Origin: Oerskovia rustica
GTDB taxonomy: Bacteria; Actinomycetota; Actinomycetes; Actinomycetales; Cellulomonadaceae
NCBI RefSeq assembly: GCF_014836555.1
Contig: NZ_JACSQQ010000004.1
Span: forward strand, 33,289-88,891
Direction: 5' to 3'
DNA: 55,603 nt
Of the stretch, positions 17,773-27,632 are shown in pieces (position 1 is the first letter of the stretch; each line of letters starts with the position of its first letter). Made by a program: the position numbers and the translations under genes. The notes beneath the pieces were generated by a model. The model did not search any database. It saw only the letters and a list, made by a program, of their open reading frames with translations, and was not told the DNA's origin.

Positions 17773-19100
17773 GCGAGGTTGGGGCCAGGGTTCTCGACGT
17801 CGGTGAGGTCGGGATCCTGGGCCCCGGAGGTGCCGAACAGGTCCACGAGCTCGCGCTCGGCGGAGACGACCCCGGCGAACCGCCGGACGCCCTCTCTGAT
17901 GCGTTCCGGCGTCGGGAAGCAGTAGGACAGGCGGACGTGGTCCGCGCCCGTCCCGTCGGCGTAGAACGCCGTCCCCGGGACGTACGCGACACGTGCGGTG
18001 ACCGCTCGGGGGAGCATCGAGCGTGCGTCAAGACCGTCGGGCAGCTTGACCCACGTGTAGAACCCGCCGTTCGGCACGTTCCACGAGGCCGACGGAAGGT
18101 GCTCCGAGAGAGCGCCGATCATGGCGTCGCGCCGCTCTCGGTAGAGCTCACGGAACTGCTTGATCTGGCCCTGCCAGTCACAGGTCTCGAGGTAGGTCGC
18201 GATCGCGAGCTGCGAGGCGTTCGACGGGCAGAGGATCGCCGACTCGCTCGCCAGCACGAGCTTCTCGCGGACCGCATGCGGCGCGACGACCCAGCCCACC
18301 CGATAACCCGGAGCGAACGTCTTGGAGAAGGAGCCCAGGTAGAGGACCCCCTGGTCGTCGAGCGAGCGCATGGCGGGCAGGGGGTCGCCGTCGAAGCCGA
18401 GCAGCCCATAGGGGTTGTCCTCGATCACGAGCACGCCGAAGCGCTGGGCGATCTCGAGGATGCGGGGACGCCGTTCGACCGAGAGCGTCACGCCTGCGGG
18501 GTTGTGGAAGTTGGGCACCGTGTAGAGAAGCTTGACGCGCCGACCTTCCGCAGCCAGCCGGGTCAGGGTCTCCTCGAGCGCCTCGGGGATCAGACCGTGC
18601 TCGTCGAGGGGAACGTGGACGATGTCGGCCTGGTACGAGCGGAAGACTCCGAGGGCGCCGACGTAGCTCGGTGCCTCGGCCACGATCACGTCACCCGGGT
18701 CGATGAAGATCCGGGTCACGAGGTCGAGCGCCTGCTGGGAGCCGGTGGTCACGACGATGTCGTCAGGGTGGCAGTCGATGCCTTCGAGGCGCACGACGTC
18801 GACGATCTTCTCGCGCAGCGACTCGTCGCCCTGTCCTGAGCCGTACTGCAGCGCGGTCGTGCCACGCGTCGCGACGAGCTTCTGCATCGCGTCCGCGATG
18901 ACGTCGAGGGGGAGACCTTCGAGGTAGGGCATGCCGCCGGCGAGCGAGACGACCTCGGGGCGATTCGCGACCGCGAACAGGGCGCGAATCTCCGACGCTC
19001 GCATGCCGTGGGCGCGCTCGGCGTAGGCGCCGAACCACGGGTCGAGGCGGGTGCCGCCCGAGGCGGCGGGCTGAGCGGGGTGCGTCGGTGTCGTGCTCAC
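17769..19100 (-). CDS. PLP-dependent aminotransferase, class I/II (MocR/LysN-like)
   Basis: Fold-type I aminotransferase, probably acting on an amino acid with 2-oxoglutarate; the substrate is not evident. It contains ALQYGSGQGDESLREKI, TTGSQQALDLVTRIF, the VPNFHNPAG motif, VIEDNPYGLL and the PLP-lysine motif YLGSFSKTFAPGYRVGW, as in LysN/2-aminoadipate transaminases. There is no DNA-binding domain, so it is not a MocR regulator. I chose GTG at 19100 (MSTTPTHPAQ; 443 residues); the frame stays open to 19178. It is translationally coupled to the ddl-like gene. Confidence 0.88.
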   Translation of the reverse strand: MSTTPTHPAQPAASGGTRLDPWFGAYAERAHGMRASEIRALFAVANRPEVVSLAGGMPYLEGLPLDVIADAMQKLVATRGTTALQYGSGQGDESLREKIVDVVRLEGIDCHPDDIVVTTGSQQALDLVTRIFIDPGDVIVAEAPSYVGALGVFRSYQADIVHVPLDEHGLIPEALEETLTRLAAEGRRVKLLYTVPNFHNPAGVTLSVERRPRILEIAQRFGVLVIEDNPYGLLGFDGDPLPAMRSLDDQGVLYLGSFSKTFAPGYRVGWVVAPHAVREKLVLASESAILCPSNASQLAIATYLETCDWQGQIKQFRELYRERRDAMIGALSEHLPSASWNVPNGGFYTWVKLPDGLDARSMLPRAVTARVAYVPGTAFYADGTGADHVRLSYCFPTPERIREGVRRFAGVVSAERELVDLFGTSGAQDPDLTDVENPGPNLA

Positions 19101-19230
19101 GCTCCCCAGTCTCCCATGACGAATCAGGGGAAACCGTGAAGGGGCCGGTTCGCGGACCGAAGCAGGGGGCCTGCTCAACCCGGGGCGCGTCCTGGGCGGA
19201 GGGGCGGCCGCGGTACCGGGCCGGGACGCC

Positions 19231-19268
19231 GAAGGGGCGGTCGGTCCGGTGGACCCGACCGCCCCTTC
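19231..19268 (-). terminator. Terminator of the trxB-trxA operon
   Basis: Perfect 14-bp stem (GAAGGGGCGGTCGG and its complement) with a 10-nt loop, just downstream of the trxA stop on the minus strand. Confidence 0.85.
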
Positions 19269-19283
19269 AGGACGTCGTGCGCG

Positions 19284-19610
19284 TCAGGCGATCAGCGCGT
19301 CGATCTCCTCGGCGAGGATGCGCTTGGGCCGCCCCCCGACGATCGACTTCACGAGCTCTCCACCGGAGTAGAAGTTGAGCGTCGGGATCGAGATCACGCC
19401 GTACGCCGCGGTGATCGCGGGGTTCTCGTCGGAGTCGAGCTTGGCGATCTTGACCTTGCCGGCGTACTCCCCGGCGAGCTCCTCGAGGATCGGGGCGATC
19501 TGGAGGCACGGCCCGCACCAGGTGGCCCAGAAGTCCACGATGACGGGGATGTCCGACTCGAGGACCTCGGCCTTGAAGGTGTCGTCGGTGACCTTGACGG
19601 TGTTGCTCAT
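19284..19610 (-). CDS. trxA: Thioredoxin
   Basis: Small disulfide oxidoreductase. The 108-residue product has the active site WCGPC at 31-35 within [16 protein letters not shown], and the cis-proline segment [15 protein letters not shown] at 19610 ([10 protein letters not shown]) is clear: AGGAG lies just upstream and the start overlaps the trxB stop by 4 nt. It is reduced by TrxB, encoded directly upstream. Confidence 0.96.
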   Translation of the reverse strand: MSNTVKVTDDTFKAEVLESDIPVIVDFWATWCGPCLQIAPILEELAGEYAGKVKIAKLDSDENPAITAAYGVISIPTLNFYSGGELVKSIVGGRPKRILAEEIDALIA

Positions 19611-20653
19611 CGGATCTCCTCCAGTGCACGGGGCAGCTCGTCGGGGGCGGGGGACTCGGGCGTGCCGGCGATCTCGGGAAGCCCTTCGGCGTCCTCGATC
19701 GCGTCGACGAGCTCGGTCAGGTAGCGCTGGGCGTCGAGCGCTGCGGAGCAGCCCGACCCGGCGGCGGTGATGGCCTGGCGGTAGGTGTGGTCCACGGCGT
19801 CGCCGCACGCGAAGACACCCTCGAGGTTGGTCGCGGTCGTGCGTCCGACGACCTTGATGTACCCCTCGTCATCGAGGTCGATCTGACCCTTGACGAGCTC
19901 GGAGCGCGGGTCGTGCCCGATAGCGACGAACAGGCCGGTCGCGTCGATCGAACGCTCCTCGCCGGTGATCGTGTCGCGGAGCGTCAGGGACTCGACCTTG
20001 TTCTCGCCATGGATCCCGACGACCTCGCTGTTCCAGGCGAACTCGATCTTGGGGTCGGCCTTGGCGCGATCCGCCATGATCTTCGATGCGCGGAGCTCGC
20101 CACGGCGGTGGACCATGGTCACCTTGGACGCGAAGCGGGTCAGGAACGTCGCCTCCTCGACAGCCGAGTCCCCACCGCCGACGACCACGATGTGCTGGTC
20201 GCGGAAGAAGAAGCCGTCGCACGTCGCGCACCAGGAGACGCCGCGGCCGGAGAGACGCTTCTCGTCGTCGAGGCCCAGCTCGCGGTACGCGGAGCCGGTC
20301 GCCAGGATGACGGCGCGCGCCGTGTAGGTCTCGCCGTTGCCGGTGACCACGGTCTTGACCGGGCCGTCGAGCCTGAGCTCGATCGCGTCGTCCCACTCGA
20401 CCTGGGCGCCGAAGCGCTCGGCCTGCTTCTGCAGGTTGTCCATGAGCTCGGGGCCCATGATGCCGTCGGGGAAGCCGGGGAAGTTCTCGACCTCGGTGGT
20501 GTTCATCAGCGCGCCACCCGCGGTGATCGAACCGGCCAGGACCAAGGGCTCGAGGCCCGCGCGCGCGGCGTACACAGCAGCCGTGTACCCGGCGGGGCCC
20601 GAACCCACGATGATGACGTTCCGCGGCGCGGTCGTGGGGGTCTGTTCCGTCAC
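19607..20653 (-). CDS. trxB: Thioredoxin reductase
   Basis: FAD flavoenzyme that reduces thioredoxin with NADPH. The 348-residue product has the FAD motif [18 protein letters not shown] (about 16-33), redox-active CATC at 142-145 ([10 protein letters not shown]), the NADPH motif [15 protein letters not shown] and the C-terminal [20 protein letters not shown]. It extends about 25 residues past the usual C-terminus with an acidic, proline-rich tail. GTG start at 20653. Confidence 0.96.
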   Translation of the reverse strand: MTEQTPTTAPRNVIIVGSGPAGYTAAVYAARAGLEPLVLAGSITAGGALMNTTEVENFPGFPDGIMGPELMDNLQKQAERFGAQVEWDDAIELRLDGPVKTVVTGNGETYTARAVILATGSAYRELGLDDEKRLSGRGVSWCATCDGFFFRDQHIVVVGGGDSAVEEATFLTRFASKVTMVHRRGELRASKIMADRAKADPKIEFAWNSEVVGIHGENKVESLTLRDTITGEERSIDATGLFVAIGHDPRSELVKGQIDLDDEGYIKVVGRTTATNLEGVFACGDAVDHTYRQAITAAGSGCSAALDAQRYLTELVDAIEDAEGLPEIAGTPESPAPDELPRALEEIR

Positions 20654-20762
20654 GTGTACTCCTCAGTGGTGGGTGGTGCACCGGGTCCAACGCCGAGTGG
20701 CGCCGTTCTGTTCCGAGGGCACCGTCGGCCGGTCGGCCTGTGGATGGTCAGCACGAGCGACG

Positions 20763-20789
20763 GGCTGCGCCCCCGGCCGGGGCGCAGCC
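20763..20789 (-). terminator. Terminator downstream of the murJ-pseudokinase operon
   Basis: Perfect 11-bp stem (GGCTGCGCCCC and its complement) with a 5-nt loop. It lies 7 nt past the pseudokinase stop on the minus strand. Confidence 0.85.
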
Positions 20790-20795
20790 ACGGGA

Positions 20796-22736
20796 TCAAT
20801 AGACCGTGATCTCGTTGAGCTCGACGCGGAACTTGCCCTCGGGGTTCGTCGGGAGCTCCGTGATGAAGAGGACGAACGTGGTGCCCTCCGTCGCGGGGTC
20901 GAGCTCGAGCTCGACGTCCTCCGAGAAGGCCGCCGATGCGAGGACGTCGCCGCCGGTCGGTTCGGCGTCCGTGATGGCGCGGACCTCGACGCGGCCACCC
21001 GTGTTGTTCGTGTCGAGGACGATGCGCTGGACGGTCGCCTCGTCGTCGAGCGTGAAGGTGTAGCCCGTCCTCGACTTGTTGCCGCCGAAGGCAGCCGAGT
21101 TGTACGAGTACGTGTACCAGAACGTGGACGGATCGTCGTCGATGGCGAGGGGCACGGCCTCGGGCTTCTCGCCGACGTCGTTCGGGTCCGCGACGTCCGG
21201 ATCCAGCAGGCCGCCTGCGGCGATGGGGAGGGGCTCGGTGTTCACCGGCACCTCGCCGCCGCCCGGCGTCTCGCTCGGTGTCTGGGCGCCGTTCGTACCC
21301 GATCCCCCCTGCCCGGCGCCCGGGGTCACGACGGCGCCGAACTGGCCCAGCCCGGACTTCACTCCCCAGATCACGGCGACGACGACCAGGAGGAGCACGA
21401 TCGGCATGATGATCCAGGTGGTCTTGACGCTGGTCTTCTTCGCGCTCGTCGTCGTGAACGGACCCGTCTGTGCCTGCGGGGCAGGAACGTCGGCGGGAGC
21501 GTGCTCAGCCAGCCCGACCGGGGCCGACGGCACGGGAGGGGGAGGCGGGGCGGTCGGGTAGGAACCCGTCGCGGACCCCGCCGGAGCTGCCTGGTAGGCG
21601 GCGGGCGTGTCGGCGTAGGTGGGAGCGGGGTAGCTGGCACCGTCGGGGAGGGAGGACGAGCCGGTGAGAGGGACCCGGTGGATGCGCCCGGTGGCGGGCC
21701 GGTGGAACGGGACCGCGGGCGGAGGAGTTCCCGGAGGGGTCGAGAGCGGTACGTCGAACGCGCTCCGGATCGACTGTCGGCTGACGCGCGTCGCGGCGGG
21801 GGGCGCGGCCGGCTGGACGAACGTCGGGAGTGCGGCGACCACGGACAGCGAGCCCCACGGCTCGAGCGCGCTCACCAGGTCGGCTGGGGACGAGGGCGGG
21901 GCGGAGAGGCTGTCGAACTCCTGCGTGTCGTCGTTCGTCGTCGCACGGTCCGCGCCGGCCCGAGCACGGGCGGACTCGGCGTCGGCGAAGACCTTGGCGC
22001 ACAGCTCCGACAGGTCGGACGGCGCTCCGGGCACGAGCGTCGAGAGCGGGAGCACTCCTGTCGCGTCGCGCTGCGCAGGCAGGGGGTGGACGGAGTCGGG
22101 ACTGATCCACGGGACGTCGAGGCTGGTCCCCGCCCAGCGCGCCGTCATCGCGTAGTAGAGCAGTGCCACCAGTCCCAGGGTGTCGGTGCGTGACGTCTCG
22201 TCGGCGTCGTGCTGGTCCTGACCGCTGATGCCCGCGTCGAGCCCGAGACCCGTCACCACGACCCGGTCGCCGTCGACCCGCAGGGCCTCGGGACGCAGTG
22301 CCAGGTGGTGGACGCCGCGTCGACGGGCGACCTCGAGCGCGGCCGCGGCCTCGCCGACGATCGCGCGCGCCTGCTGGGCGTCGACGATCCCACCCGCCAC
22401 GACCTCGGACAGCGTGATCCCGGCGAAGGGCTCCGTGATGACGTAGGCGACGCCGTCGTCGGTCCCGACGTCGAGGACCCGGGTCAGTCGGGGGTCGGTG
22501 ACGAGCGCGGCGCGCCGCGCCGAGTCGATCGCCTCCGCGACGTGCTCCCCGGCGAGCAACGAGACCCGCACGGGACGGTTCAGGACCGAGTCGTGCGCGG
22601 ACCAGGCGGTGACGTCGACCAGGTCGCTCGCCAGCCGTTCGGCCAGCAGGTAGCGCCCCACCAGTGTCGTGCCGGGTCCTGCTGCGGTCACCTGCCCACC
22701 TCGAACTTCCTTGCCGCTGACATCTTCCCCCCACAT
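20796..22736 (-). CDS. MurJ-associated membrane pseudokinase
   Basis: 646-residue membrane protein. An N-terminal Ser/Thr kinase-like domain (about 20-260; VGRYLLAERLASDLVDVTAW onward) has the catalytic loop replaced by HHLALRPEAL and the DFG region by VTGLGLDA, so HRD and DFG are both missing. A Pro/Ala-rich linker follows. One TM segment (WIIMPIVLLLVVVAVIWGV, about 439-457) leads to an outer discoidin-like beta domain (about 520-646). This order matches the C-terminal part of mycobacterial MviN (MurJ), whose pseudokinase recruits an FHA protein. Here it is a separate gene 14 nt after murJ. A role in controlling the lipid II flippase is inferred. ATG at 22736. Confidence 0.87.
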   Translation of the reverse strand: MWGEDVSGKEVRGGQVTAAGPGTTLVGRYLLAERLASDLVDVTAWSAHDSVLNRPVRVSLLAGEHVAEAIDSARRAALVTDPRLTRVLDVGTDDGVAYVITEPFAGITLSEVVAGGIVDAQQARAIVGEAAAALEVARRRGVHHLALRPEALRVDGDRVVVTGLGLDAGISGQDQHDADETSRTDTLGLVALLYYAMTARWAGTSLDVPWISPDSVHPLPAQRDATGVLPLSTLVPGAPSDLSELCAKVFADAESARARAGADRATTNDDTQEFDSLSAPPSSPADLVSALEPWGSLSVVAALPTFVQPAAPPAATRVSRQSIRSAFDVPLSTPPGTPPPAVPFHRPATGRIHRVPLTGSSSLPDGASYPAPTYADTPAAYQAAPAGSATGSYPTAPPPPPVPSAPVGLAEHAPADVPAPQAQTGPFTTTSAKKTSVKTTWIIMPIVLLLVVVAVIWGVKSGLGQFGAVVTPGAGQGGSGTNGAQTPSETPGGGEVPVNTEPLPIAAGGLLDPDVADPNDVGEKPEAVPLAIDDDPSTFWYTYSYNSAAFGGNKSRTGYTFTLDDEATVQRIVLDTNNTGGRVEVRAITDAEPTGGDVLASAAFSEDVELELDPATEGTTFVLFITELPTNPEGKFRVELNEITVY

Positions 22737-22750
22737 GGTACGGGCGTCCT

Positions 22751-24595
22751 CTATCTCGTGGCCGGGCGTCGCCGGCCGAGCTTGCGGAGCAACGGGTCGG
22801 CGAGCTGGTCGAGCTCGCGGACCCTCATGACCTTGAGACCGCCGATGTACACGACGGTCATGACGATCCCGACGACCGTAGTGACCACGGCGGCACGCAG
22901 CCACGAGAGTCCGTACAGGTCGCCGAAGAGCTGGAGGACCCCCCAGCCGGCCGCGGCGCTGATCCCCGCGGCGAGCACGGTCTTGACGTGCATCCGCACG
23001 ATGCGGAACGCGTCGAGCCCGTGCAGCTTGCGCCGTAGGCCTGCTGTCCGCAGCAGGACCGCGACGACGTTCGACAGCGACATCGCCGCGCCGACCCCGA
23101 CGACCCACCACACGGGGTCGAGCGTACGGGTCGCGAGCCATGCGATCCCCACGAGGGCGAGCGTCGCGGGGACCTGGATCCAGAAGACCGTCTTCCCGTC
23201 CTCGTACGCGTAGTAGACCCACTTCATGAGGACCATGCCGCCGAGCGGGACGAGTCCGAACGCCATGGCGACGAGGATCTGGCTGACCGCCACCGCGCTC
23301 GCCGCGGTCACGTTGATGAGCAGGAGCTTGGTGATCGGCAGCGCGAGGATCGCGAACACGGCCGTGGCGAACACCGTGAAGACGCCCACGGTCCGCACGC
23401 CGCGCGAGAGGTCGTGCCGGACCCGCGCGAAGTCCCCGGCGCCGGCGGCGGCACTCATCCCGGTGAACAGGGCCGTGGCGATCGACACCGTGACGAGCGA
23501 GTGCGGGAGCAGGTAGATCATGAGCGCCTGCGTGTACGCAGCGTTGCCGGCGACCGCGAAGGCCTCGGGGGCGCCCGTGACGACGCCGGTCACGACCCCG
23601 TTCGCGATGGGGTCGCCCGCGTAGGCACCGAAGGCCTGCTGGAGTGCGGCAGCGGGCGCGCTCGAGGCGAACTGGGTCGTGAACAGGACGCCGACCTGCT
23701 CGAGGATGACGGCGCCGAACGTCCAGATCGCGACCTGTCCGGCGGAGCGCAGCCCGATCCCGCGCATCCCGAGGCGGAAGTGCCAGCGGAACCCCGCGCG
23801 CCACAGGGGCAGGATCAGGACGAGCGCCTGGGCGGCGACGCCGAGGGTCGCCGTCCCGGCGAGGACGGCGATCTTGGTACCGTCCCACGTCCCGAGGTCG
23901 TCGGCCGCGCCGGTCGCGTACGGCCCGTAGATCGCGATGAAGGCGCCGAACCCGACGATCGAGACGATGTTGTTGACGACCGGTGCCCACATGAACGGGC
24001 CGAACTGCCCGCGCGCGTTGAGGACCTGACCGAGCAGCGTGTACAGACCGTAGAAGAAGAGCTGCGGTGTGCACCAGAACGCGAACGCGACCGCGAGCGA
24101 GAACTGCGCCGACCCCCACCCGTCGGTATAGAGCGTGACGATCACCGCGGCGCCCGCCGTGAGGATCAGGCTCAGCCCGAGGAGCAGGACCCCGGAGAGG
24201 GTCAGCAGCTTGTCGAGGCGCTCCTGGGGGTTCTTGGAGCGGTATGCGCGGACGATCTGCGGGACGAGGACCGCGTTGAGCACACCCCCCGCGAGGATCG
24301 CGAACAGGACGTTCGGGATCTTGTTGGCGACGTCGAACGCGTCCGCGGCCAGGCCCGTGGTCCCGATCGCGGTGACGAGCAGGACGTTGCGGACGAGCCC
24401 CAGGATGCGGGAGACCGCGGTTCCGGAGGCCATGAGCGCCGAGCTCCGGCCGAGGCTGCTCTTCGCGGGGGCAGCGGCAGGCGCGGACTCCTCGGGAGCG
24501 TCGGCGGTCTCACGACCGGTGTCGCCGAGCGCCGGCGTGGTTGCTGGGCTGGTACGGCGGGTCCGTGGAGCGCCGGCGGGTCGGGCGTGCTTCAC
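22751..24595 (-). CDS. murJ: Lipid II flippase MurJ
   Basis: MOP-family polytopic membrane protein that flips lipid II for peptidoglycan synthesis. The 614-residue product has an Ala/Pro-rich cytoplasmic tail of about 60 residues. The core follows: SALMASGTAVSRILGLVRNV, ANKIPNVLFAILAGGVLNAV and VPQIVRAYRSKNPQERLD, the MurJ signature, then about 14 hydrophobic segments. GTG at 24595 overlaps the DUF6049 stop (GTGA). The frame is open much further upstream, but that part is a shadow of the DUF6049 gene. Confidence 0.93.
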   Translation of the reverse strand: MKHARPAGAPRTRRTSPATTPALGDTGRETADAPEESAPAAAPAKSSLGRSSALMASGTAVSRILGLVRNVLLVTAIGTTGLAADAFDVANKIPNVLFAILAGGVLNAVLVPQIVRAYRSKNPQERLDKLLTLSGVLLLGLSLILTAGAAVIVTLYTDGWGSAQFSLAVAFAFWCTPQLFFYGLYTLLGQVLNARGQFGPFMWAPVVNNIVSIVGFGAFIAIYGPYATGAADDLGTWDGTKIAVLAGTATLGVAAQALVLILPLWRAGFRWHFRLGMRGIGLRSAGQVAIWTFGAVILEQVGVLFTTQFASSAPAAALQQAFGAYAGDPIANGVVTGVVTGAPEAFAVAGNAAYTQALMIYLLPHSLVTVSIATALFTGMSAAAGAGDFARVRHDLSRGVRTVGVFTVFATAVFAILALPITKLLLINVTAASAVAVSQILVAMAFGLVPLGGMVLMKWVYYAYEDGKTVFWIQVPATLALVGIAWLATRTLDPVWWVVGVGAAMSLSNVVAVLLRTAGLRRKLHGLDAFRIVRMHVKTVLAAGISAAAGWGVLQLFGDLYGLSWLRAAVVTTVVGIVMTVVYIGGLKVMRVRELDQLADPLLRKLGRRRPATR

Positions 24596-26922
24596 CCGTC
24601 GTGACCTGTCGAGCGGCCCGACGGCGTCGCGCCGCCCTGAGCTCCCGGGACGCCTGTCGCGGGGGTCAGCTCGGCGACGCGGCGCGGTGACCGGCCGCGT
24701 CGGATCGTGCGCCAGATGCCACCGATCATGAGGAGCGCGACGACTCCGGCGAAGATCGCGGTCCCGGTGTTCTCCCACTCGGCCCGTACCTGCACGACGA
24801 ACTCCGACGGTGGTGAGACGACGGTGCCGGCGGGGACGCTGAGGAGCTCGACCGAGACGCTCACGTCGCCGCTGCCGATGGCCCGGACGGGAACCTTGAA
24901 GTCGACCTCGGCCCCGGCAGGAACCGGGCCGGCGGGGAACGAGACGACCTTGAGGAGGCCGTTGTCGGGCCGCAGGGCAACCTGGACGGTGACGGGCTGG
25001 TCGAGCGCGTTGCGCACCCTGACGGGGAGATTGCCCGACGTGTTGATCAGCATGACGTCGAGCCCGCGGGGGACGACGGACACCGACGACCGGACCATGG
25101 CTGCTCCCTCGACCGCGGTGTCCACCGCCTCGGTCCGTTCGTCGGGAAGGGAACGGTAGGCGATCGCGGAGGGGACCACGAGGGCGGGCTCCGCGCCCTG
25201 GACGACCGGTGCGGGATCGGAGGCGATCGTCGCGAAGTCGGCGACCTCGGCGCGGGCGCGCTCGAGCGCGTTCATCTCCGCGGCCGGCAGGGTTCCTTCG
25301 GTGACCTCGGCCCCGGGCAGCGAGGTCCTCGCGACGTCCGGCACCGGCGACGAGAGGAGGTCGTCGATGGAGGAGACGTCCACCCAGCTCGCCCCGTGGA
25401 AGGCTCCGAGGACCGCCGAGAGCGCGGCGGCGTCCGGGTCCCACGAGCGGGGGAGCGCGACGACGAGATGGCGGGTCTCGGTGGGTCGCTCGGAGGCGAC
25501 GACCGCGAGGTCGGCCAGGAGTCGCTGCGTCGCGTCGGCCGCGGACAGGTCGTCGGCGTCCCGCTCGAAGCTGGTGGCTTCCGTGAAGACCTTGGTGAGC
25601 TGGTGGTCGGCGACCAGGGCGGTCGCAGGGCCCGCGTCCGTCGCGACGGTAGCGAGGCCGGTCGGGGTGTGGTTCACCGAGCTCTCCGGGGCGAGCCCGT
25701 CGCCCCGGACGACCACCAGCGGTGAACCTGACTGGACGCTCGTGCGGACGGTTCGCTGGTCGAGCACGTCGTCGGTCGGATAGGTGAGGTCGGTCCGCCA
25801 GGCCGGGTCGAGGGTGGCGCCGCCCGGGAGGGGGGTCGTCGTCGCCGGGAGGGTGGCGCCCACCTGGGCGTAGGCGGCGGGGTCCGGGTCGTAGGGGCGC
25901 AGGCCGAAGACGGTCCGTGCGGCGGTCCCCTCGCGCACGAGCGTCGCCCACGCATGGGAGGCGGGGGCCGCGGACGTCTCGGCGGCCGCGAGGATCGCGG
26001 GGTCGATCGCCCACGCGATCTCCGGGACGTCCGCGGTCGCGGACACGAGTCGACCCAGGCGCCGGTCGGCATCGACCGCTTCGTCCACGGCGTGGACCTC
26101 GACGCTCGTCGTGCCCGGAGTCCCGGCGTCGCCGGTGGTCGCAGAGAGTCCTAGGGCGGGACCGGTCACGGGCGCGATCAGGCTGACCTTGACCGGGAGG
26201 GGCGCCGGCGACTCTCCCCACAGAAAGAACGTGCGCAGGACGTCGAGGCGTTCGCCGCCGTCCTCGACGGTGACGGAGAGGGGACGTGGGCCCCACGCCG
26301 AGCCGGGTGCGAGGTTGAGGTCGTCGGCCGCGACCGAGAACGTGACGGTGGTGTCCTGGCCGGGGGCGAGAGGATCCAGGTTCTCCACGGTCATGCGCCC
26401 GGCGACCTGCTGCGACGTGGGGGCCTCGGCCCATGCGTCGAGCGCCGACCGGGTACCGACGACACGCCAGTTGACGCCGAGCGTGGCCCGCGGGCTCTCG
26501 AGCGTGTCCTGGGTGCCGTTGTGGATCCGTGCGACGACCGTGAGCGTGTCACCGGGCCCGACCGTGGCCGGTGACATCGAGACGAGCGTCGTCGAGACCG
26601 CACCCGCCTCGGCGGACGAGGTCGTCGGGTCCGTGTCCGCGGCGACGCCCGTCCCGGGGGGCGCGGTCCGGACATCCTCCGCTACCGACAGTGCGGTGGG
26701 CGAGGTGGGTGTCGCGGCCGCGGCCGACGGCAGGACGGCGAGCCCGAGGACGAACAGGGAGGTGAGAAGAGCGCGCGTGCGCGAGCGAGACGCTCGTCGG
26801 GTGGCGGTCGTCGACGACCGAGGGGTGCCGTGCGCCGGGGCGCCCTGGGACGAGAGCGGGTCGCGCGCGGCTGGACGGCGCGTCGAGGCGCGGCGCGCGC
26901 CACCGGGGAAGTGAAAGCTCAT
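24592..26922 (-). CDS. DUF6049 family secreted, membrane-anchored protein
   Basis: 776-residue exported protein of unknown function, found beside murJ across Actinobacteria. A charged N-terminus (about 1-50) is followed by the signal segment RALLTSLFVLGLAVLPSAAA. Extracytoplasmic beta-rich domains follow, and one C-terminal TM segment (TGTAIFAGVVALLMIGGIW) with a basic tail TIRRGRSPRR. It is coupled by 4-nt overlaps to the NUDIX gene upstream and murJ downstream. A role in wall assembly at the outer face is inferred from context only. Confidence 0.88.
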   Translation of the reverse strand: MSFHFPGGARRASTRRPAARDPLSSQGAPAHGTPRSSTTATRRASRSRTRALLTSLFVLGLAVLPSAAAATPTSPTALSVAEDVRTAPPGTGVAADTDPTTSSAEAGAVSTTLVSMSPATVGPGDTLTVVARIHNGTQDTLESPRATLGVNWRVVGTRSALDAWAEAPTSQQVAGRMTVENLDPLAPGQDTTVTFSVAADDLNLAPGSAWGPRPLSVTVEDGGERLDVLRTFFLWGESPAPLPVKVSLIAPVTGPALGLSATTGDAGTPGTTSVEVHAVDEAVDADRRLGRLVSATADVPEIAWAIDPAILAAAETSAAPASHAWATLVREGTAARTVFGLRPYDPDPAAYAQVGATLPATTTPLPGGATLDPAWRTDLTYPTDDVLDQRTVRTSVQSGSPLVVVRGDGLAPESSVNHTPTGLATVATDAGPATALVADHQLTKVFTEATSFERDADDLSAADATQRLLADLAVVASERPTETRHLVVALPRSWDPDAAALSAVLGAFHGASWVDVSSIDDLLSSPVPDVARTSLPGAEVTEGTLPAAEMNALERARAEVADFATIASDPAPVVQGAEPALVVPSAIAYRSLPDERTEAVDTAVEGAAMVRSSVSVVPRGLDVMLINTSGNLPVRVRNALDQPVTVQVALRPDNGLLKVVSFPAGPVPAGAEVDFKVPVRAIGSGDVSVSVELLSVPAGTVVSPPSEFVVQVRAEWENTGTAIFAGVVALLMIGGIWRTIRRGRSPRRVAELTPATGVPGAQGGATPSGRSTGHDG

Positions 26923-27578
26923 GGGTGGTCGGTCGGGTTCCGTGGGTCGTCGGGTGCCGGCCGGCTGGTACGGACGACGGTGCGAGTCACGGTACCCCGG
27001 AAGTGGGCGTTCGTGCGTCGCCCCCGGAGGACGTCGTGGGCGACCGCGGCGAGCCGTCGCTCGTTGGGGTAGGACAGGCGATCAGGCAGCTCGTCGAACG
27101 GGATCCAGGCGACGTCCTCGGCCTCGCCGTCGGGGTCGCCCTCGACGGTCAGCCGCCCACCGGTCGCCCGGAGCAGGAAGTGGTGGACCACCTTGTGCAC
27201 ACGGCGGTCCTCGCCGGTGAACCAGTAGTCGATGATCCCGAGCGGCGTCTGCACGGATCCCGTGATCCCCGTCTCCTCGGCGATCTCCCGGACGGCGGCC
27301 TCCTCCGGGGTCTCCTCACCTTCGAGGTGCCCCTTCGGCAGGCACCACTCGAGCCGACCGCCGCGGTTGCGGCGGGCGATGACCGCCGCGCGGAACAGGC
27401 CCTCGAACGTGTCGACGACCAGCCCACCTGCGGAGATCTCCTCGACGACGGGCAGCGGTGGGGGCGGCCCCGGCGACGGGACGGGGTCCCGGTGGGTCTC
27501 CGGGTCTCTCCGCAGCGCGTGACCACCGGGCGGTGCAGGTACACCGCGATGGTCCGGAGAGTGCGCTGGGGTGGACAT
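26919..27578 (-). CDS. NUDIX hydrolase
   Basis: Hydrolase of nucleoside diphosphates linked to another moiety; the substrate is unknown. The complete Nudix box (GX5EX7REUXEEXGU) runs from G83 to I105, beginning GHLEGEETPEEAAVREI. The first 45 residues are Pro/His-rich and probably disordered. ATG at 27578. It is the first gene of the minus-strand NUDIX-DUF6049-murJ-pseudokinase operon and divergent from the CCA-adding enzyme, a conserved actinobacterial arrangement. Confidence 0.92.
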   Translation of the reverse strand: MSTPAHSPDHRGVPAPPGGHALRRDPETHRDPVPSPGPPPPLPVVEEISAGGLVVDTFEGLFRAAVIARRNRGGRLEWCLPKGHLEGEETPEEAAVREIAEETGITGSVQTPLGIIDYWFTGEDRRVHKVVHHFLLRATGGRLTVEGDPDGEAEDVAWIPFDELPDRLSYPNERRLAAVAHDVLRGRRTNAHFRGTVTRTVVRTSRPAPDDPRNPTDHP

Positions 27579-27632
27579 GACCCAACATTACCGAGTGTGG
27601 AGTCCGCGCCTGATCTGGCACGCTTGGATGTC

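Noticed and set aside
17769-19100. MocR-type regulator
   Set aside because: The aminotransferase domain resembles MocR C-terminal domains, but there is no GntR helix-turn-helix at the N-terminus.
22737-24119. Upstream extension of the pseudokinase frame into murJ
   Set aside because: This part is an out-of-frame reading of murJ (Arg/Pro-rich). ATG 22736 starts the recognisable protein.
24596-26434. Upstream extension of the murJ frame
   Set aside because: The translation is low-complexity Arg/Pro/Gly and antiphase to the DUF6049 gene; GTG 24595 with the GTGA overlap is the natural start.
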